A stretch of 8,469 bases of DNA from a bacterium (GTDB taxonomy: Bacteria > UBA9089): NCBI GenBank assembly GCA_003485015.1, contig DNCN01000090.1:1-8469 (forward strand), given 5' to 3'. A model generated the notes under the pieces. It had not been told where the DNA came from, did no database searches, and saw only the letters and a program-made list of their open reading frames with translations. Both the position numbers and the translations under genes were made by a program. Below are positions 7,445 through 8,469 of the stretch, piece after piece (the stretch's first letter is position 1; each line of letters opens with the position of its first letter).

Positions 7445-7461
7445 CCCCCCCCCTTTTTTTT
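7445..7461. repeat. C9/T8 homopolymer tract upstream of the lipoprotein promoter
   Basis: Nine C (7445-7453) run directly into eight T (7454-7461). On the gene strand this is A8 then G9, roughly 16 to 32 bases upstream of the -35 box. Such tracts slip during replication and are also prone to sequencing error. Confidence 0.8.
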
Positions 7462-7475
7462 GCCCAAGATCTCCC

Positions 7476-7499
7476 AAAAGCTTCAAAAAGCTTCAAAAG
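7476..7499. repeat. 10-bp tandem repeat AAAAGCTTCA
   Basis: Two perfect copies (7476-7485 and 7486-7495) are followed by a partial third. The repeat lies between the broken nikR and the lipoprotein promoter. One helical turn per copy could matter for protein binding or bending, but no function is evident. Confidence 0.6.
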
Positions 7500-7632
7500 A
7501 TTAAGAATATCTAAAAAATTTGAGAAATAAATCGATTTTCAGCCTTTTTTGAGGCTTTTATCCGAAAGGGTTCTTATAGTGGCAAAACAAAACTTAAGGT
7601 ATTTCATCTTATTCCTACTTTTGCTACAAATT

Positions 7633-8091
7633 TTAAAATTGTGCTACTAAAGAATAAAAAATATCAGCTAAACAGTATCTTTTGTCTGTACTCGACATAC
7701 TTGTAATTGCATATTTTACACCCTTAATCGCTCTTAAAGTATCGGCCAATTTTTGTGCCTGTTTGGGCATCCTTACTTTTACGGCAAGTATCTCCATACA
7801 ATTATTCTCGTCCAAGTGGATATGCTGGGTGAAAATAATTACTTTATTTGGAAGTCATGTTGAATATCTGTAATTTTATCTAGGAGTTCTCTTTTATGAT
7901 GGTCATAAATAAAGGGTAATTGCGCTAGCAATCTCTTTACCTTCAAACCATGCTTTCTTTACTAATTTTTGGCAGATTAAATCCCTTAAAGTTTCAGAAC
8001 CATTGACATAATTCTTTTCTTTAATAAGTCGATTAAACTTTTCTAATAATCCTTTTTTTAATGAGACTCCAAATCTAACTAAATTCGACAT
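7633..8091 (-). pseudogene. nikR: NikR nickel-responsive regulator, broken by two frameshifts
   Basis: NikR is a ribbon-helix-helix repressor of nickel uptake and related genes with a C-terminal ACT-like nickel-binding domain. The N-terminal frame (8091 to a TGA at 7905-7903) gives MSNLVRFGVSLKK and LLEKFNRLI, ending EIASAITL. An extra T near 7911-7913 shifts the frame; the shifted frame then reads IYDHHKRELLDKITDIQHDFQ. Two extra bases near 7847-7846 restore the first frame, which reads KVIIFTQHIHLDENNCMEIL to the end. With these bases removed, the nickel ligands fall at His78, His89, His91 and Cys97, a constant +2 from E. coli His76, His87, His89 and Cys95. After the usual end the frame continues about 15 residues (RYCLADIFYS, then LVAQF), so the original stop may also be lost. 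NGSE replaces the usual NRSE. The ATG at 8091 is preceded by a weak AAGG. Sequencing error rather than true decay is possible. Confidence 0.85.
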
Positions 8092-8099
8092 ATCCCTTA

Positions 8100-8126
8100 G
8101 TATTACGTTTTTCATAAATATAGCAC
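8100..8126. promoter_or_regulatory. Candidate NikR autoregulatory operator
   Basis: GTATTAC (8100-8106), 13 bases, then ATAGCAC (8120-8126). From memory, the deltaproteobacterial NikR signal is GTGTTAC, 13 or 14 bases, GTAACAC; this site matches 11 of its 14 defined bases with the right spacing. It covers the -10 box and start point of the nikR promoter, an ideal place for self-repression. The site is still intact although the gene is broken. Confidence 0.5.
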
Positions 8127-8145
8127 TTAAGAAATTTTTTGTCAA
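8117..8145 (-). promoter_or_regulatory. Strong promoter of nikR
   Basis: On the minus strand TTGACA (8145-8140), a 17-base spacer and TATATT (8122-8117), preceded by TGC, which forms an extended -10 element. The predicted start near 8110 rules out longer readings of NikR beginning at 8145 or 8115 and supports the ATG at 8091. Upstream lies a perfect 16-bp AT palindrome, CTTTTTTATAAAAAAG (8147-8162), in the position of an UP element. Confidence 0.75.
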
Positions 8146-8177
8146 GCTTTTTTATAAAAAAGTGTTACGTAAAAATC

Positions 8178-8211
8178 ATTTGTGCACATCTGGGAAACTA
8201 TTTGTGGACAT
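8178..8211. repeat. Subterminal repeats of an insertion-sequence end
   Basis: ATTTGTGCACAT (8178-8189) and ATTTGTGGACAT (8200-8211) are direct repeats matching at 11 of 12 bases with a 22-base period, just beyond the 3' end of the transposase remnant. Repeated transposase-binding sites near the ends are known in IS21-type and related elements. The IS boundary is therefore placed near 8178-8182; the partner end is outside the window. Confidence 0.5.
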
Positions 8212-8224
8212 CCCTATTATCCTC

Positions 8225-8423
8225 TCATAGGTAAACCTCCCATATCTTTCTACCATCCATGTAAACCATAAACCTTACAGAGGGAATGAGGCATACAATT
8301 TCCATCCCTTATCGCTTCCTGCCACCTTTTGTCGGGAATCTCCCCTGTTTCATTGTGAACCCTCGCTTCGTTGTAGTAGCCCACAAGGTCATTTAGTATC
8401 TTCTGTGCCTCCAAAGCACTCCT
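8225..8423 (-). pseudogene. DDE (rve-type) transposase remnant, C-terminal part
   Basis: The open frame 8423-8250 reads ALEAQKILNDLVGYYNEARV followed by HNETGEIPDKRWQEAIRDG, the typical end of an integrase-like catalytic domain (YYNxxRxH motif) found in IS481/IS21-type transposases. A stop (TAA, 8426-8424) cuts it off upstream. An overlapping frame there reads VKEC, which suggests a frameshift as well. Downstream the first frame ends at 8250, but a shifted frame continues as IPSVRFMVYMDGRKIWEVYL to a TGA at 8227-8225, probably the original C-terminus. At least one, probably two, frameshifts are needed, so this copy is dead. The catalytic core would lie beyond the window or is lost. The exact IS family is not certain. 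Confidence 0.75.
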
Positions 8424-8432
8424 TTACTTTAA

Positions 8433-8460
8433 GGCTTAGGAATTTCAAAATTCCTAAGCC
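8433..8460. repeat. 28-base perfect hairpin at the window edge
   Basis: GGCTTAGGAATTT (8433-8445) and AAATTCCTAAGCC (8448-8460) are perfect 13-bp complements separated by only CA. No T-run follows on either strand, so it is not a typical terminator. It lies exactly where the transposase homology stops, so it could be the end of another inserted element or the site of a rearrangement. Confidence 0.65.
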
Positions 8461-8469
8461 CTGAGGGGG

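Noticed and set aside
7541..7560. Hairpin AGCCT-TTTTTG-AGGCT followed by TTTT on the plus strand
   Set aside because: Arms are only five bases, the T-run is short, and no plus-strand gene ends upstream. On the minus strand, where nikR ends, no T-run follows.
8092..8145. Longer NikR readings starting with TTG at 8145 or ATG at 8115
   Set aside because: The TTG is part of the -35 box and the 8115 ATG precedes the predicted transcription start; NikR homology begins at MSNLVRF (8091).
1..8469. CRISPR arrays, tRNA, rRNA and defence or toxin-antitoxin modules
   Set aside because: I saw no spaced identical repeats, tRNA arms, rRNA signatures or recognisable toxin/antitoxin pairs. The only ribbon-helix-helix protein is NikR.

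Overview
The window looks like chromosomal DNA from a diderm (Gram-negative-type) bacterium. It has moderately AT-rich coding sequence and very AT-rich intergenic DNA. Diderm is inferred from a lipobox-bearing LolA-like lipoprotein; a class A penicillin-binding protein shows peptidoglycan synthesis. A NikR-type regulator points to nickel-dependent physiology, for example hydrogenase or urease. I cannot name the taxon. Several promoters match the housekeeping sigma consensus with a 17-base spacer: TTGACA/TATATT, TTGACA/TATTCT, TTGACA/TATATT and TTGCAA/TAAAAT.

Left part (1-4190): a well-formed promoter and Shine-Dalgarno site drive a 599-residue protein of unknown function with an Ig/PKD-like segment (137-1936, +). 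It runs tail to tail, with an 85-base antisense overlap, into a complete class A PBP1A-type transglycosylase/transpeptidase gene (1852-3978, -). The PBP promoter lies so close to the likely start that the mRNA would be nearly leaderless.

Middle (4203-6311): an FAD-dependent oxidoreductase of the PF12831 type (+) converges on a CPBP-family intramembrane protease (-). I found no operon partner for either.

Right part (6312-8469): everything reads leftward. A 324-base gap holds a nested inverted repeat. Next comes a LolA-like lipoprotein gene whose promoter region carries a 19-bp tandem repeat, a perfect 15-bp palindrome and a C9/T8 homopolymer tract. Then comes a nikR gene broken by two small insertions (+1 and +2) that together restore frame. 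Its promoter and a NikR-like operator are still intact. The far right is a decayed DDE (rve-type) transposase remnant with end repeats and a 28-base hairpin at the window edge.

I found no coherent new multi-gene system. The most notable items are the orphan 599-residue protein, the broken nikR with its preserved control region, the repeat-rich lipoprotein promoter, the near-leaderless PBP promoter and the nested inverted repeat at 6471-6536.
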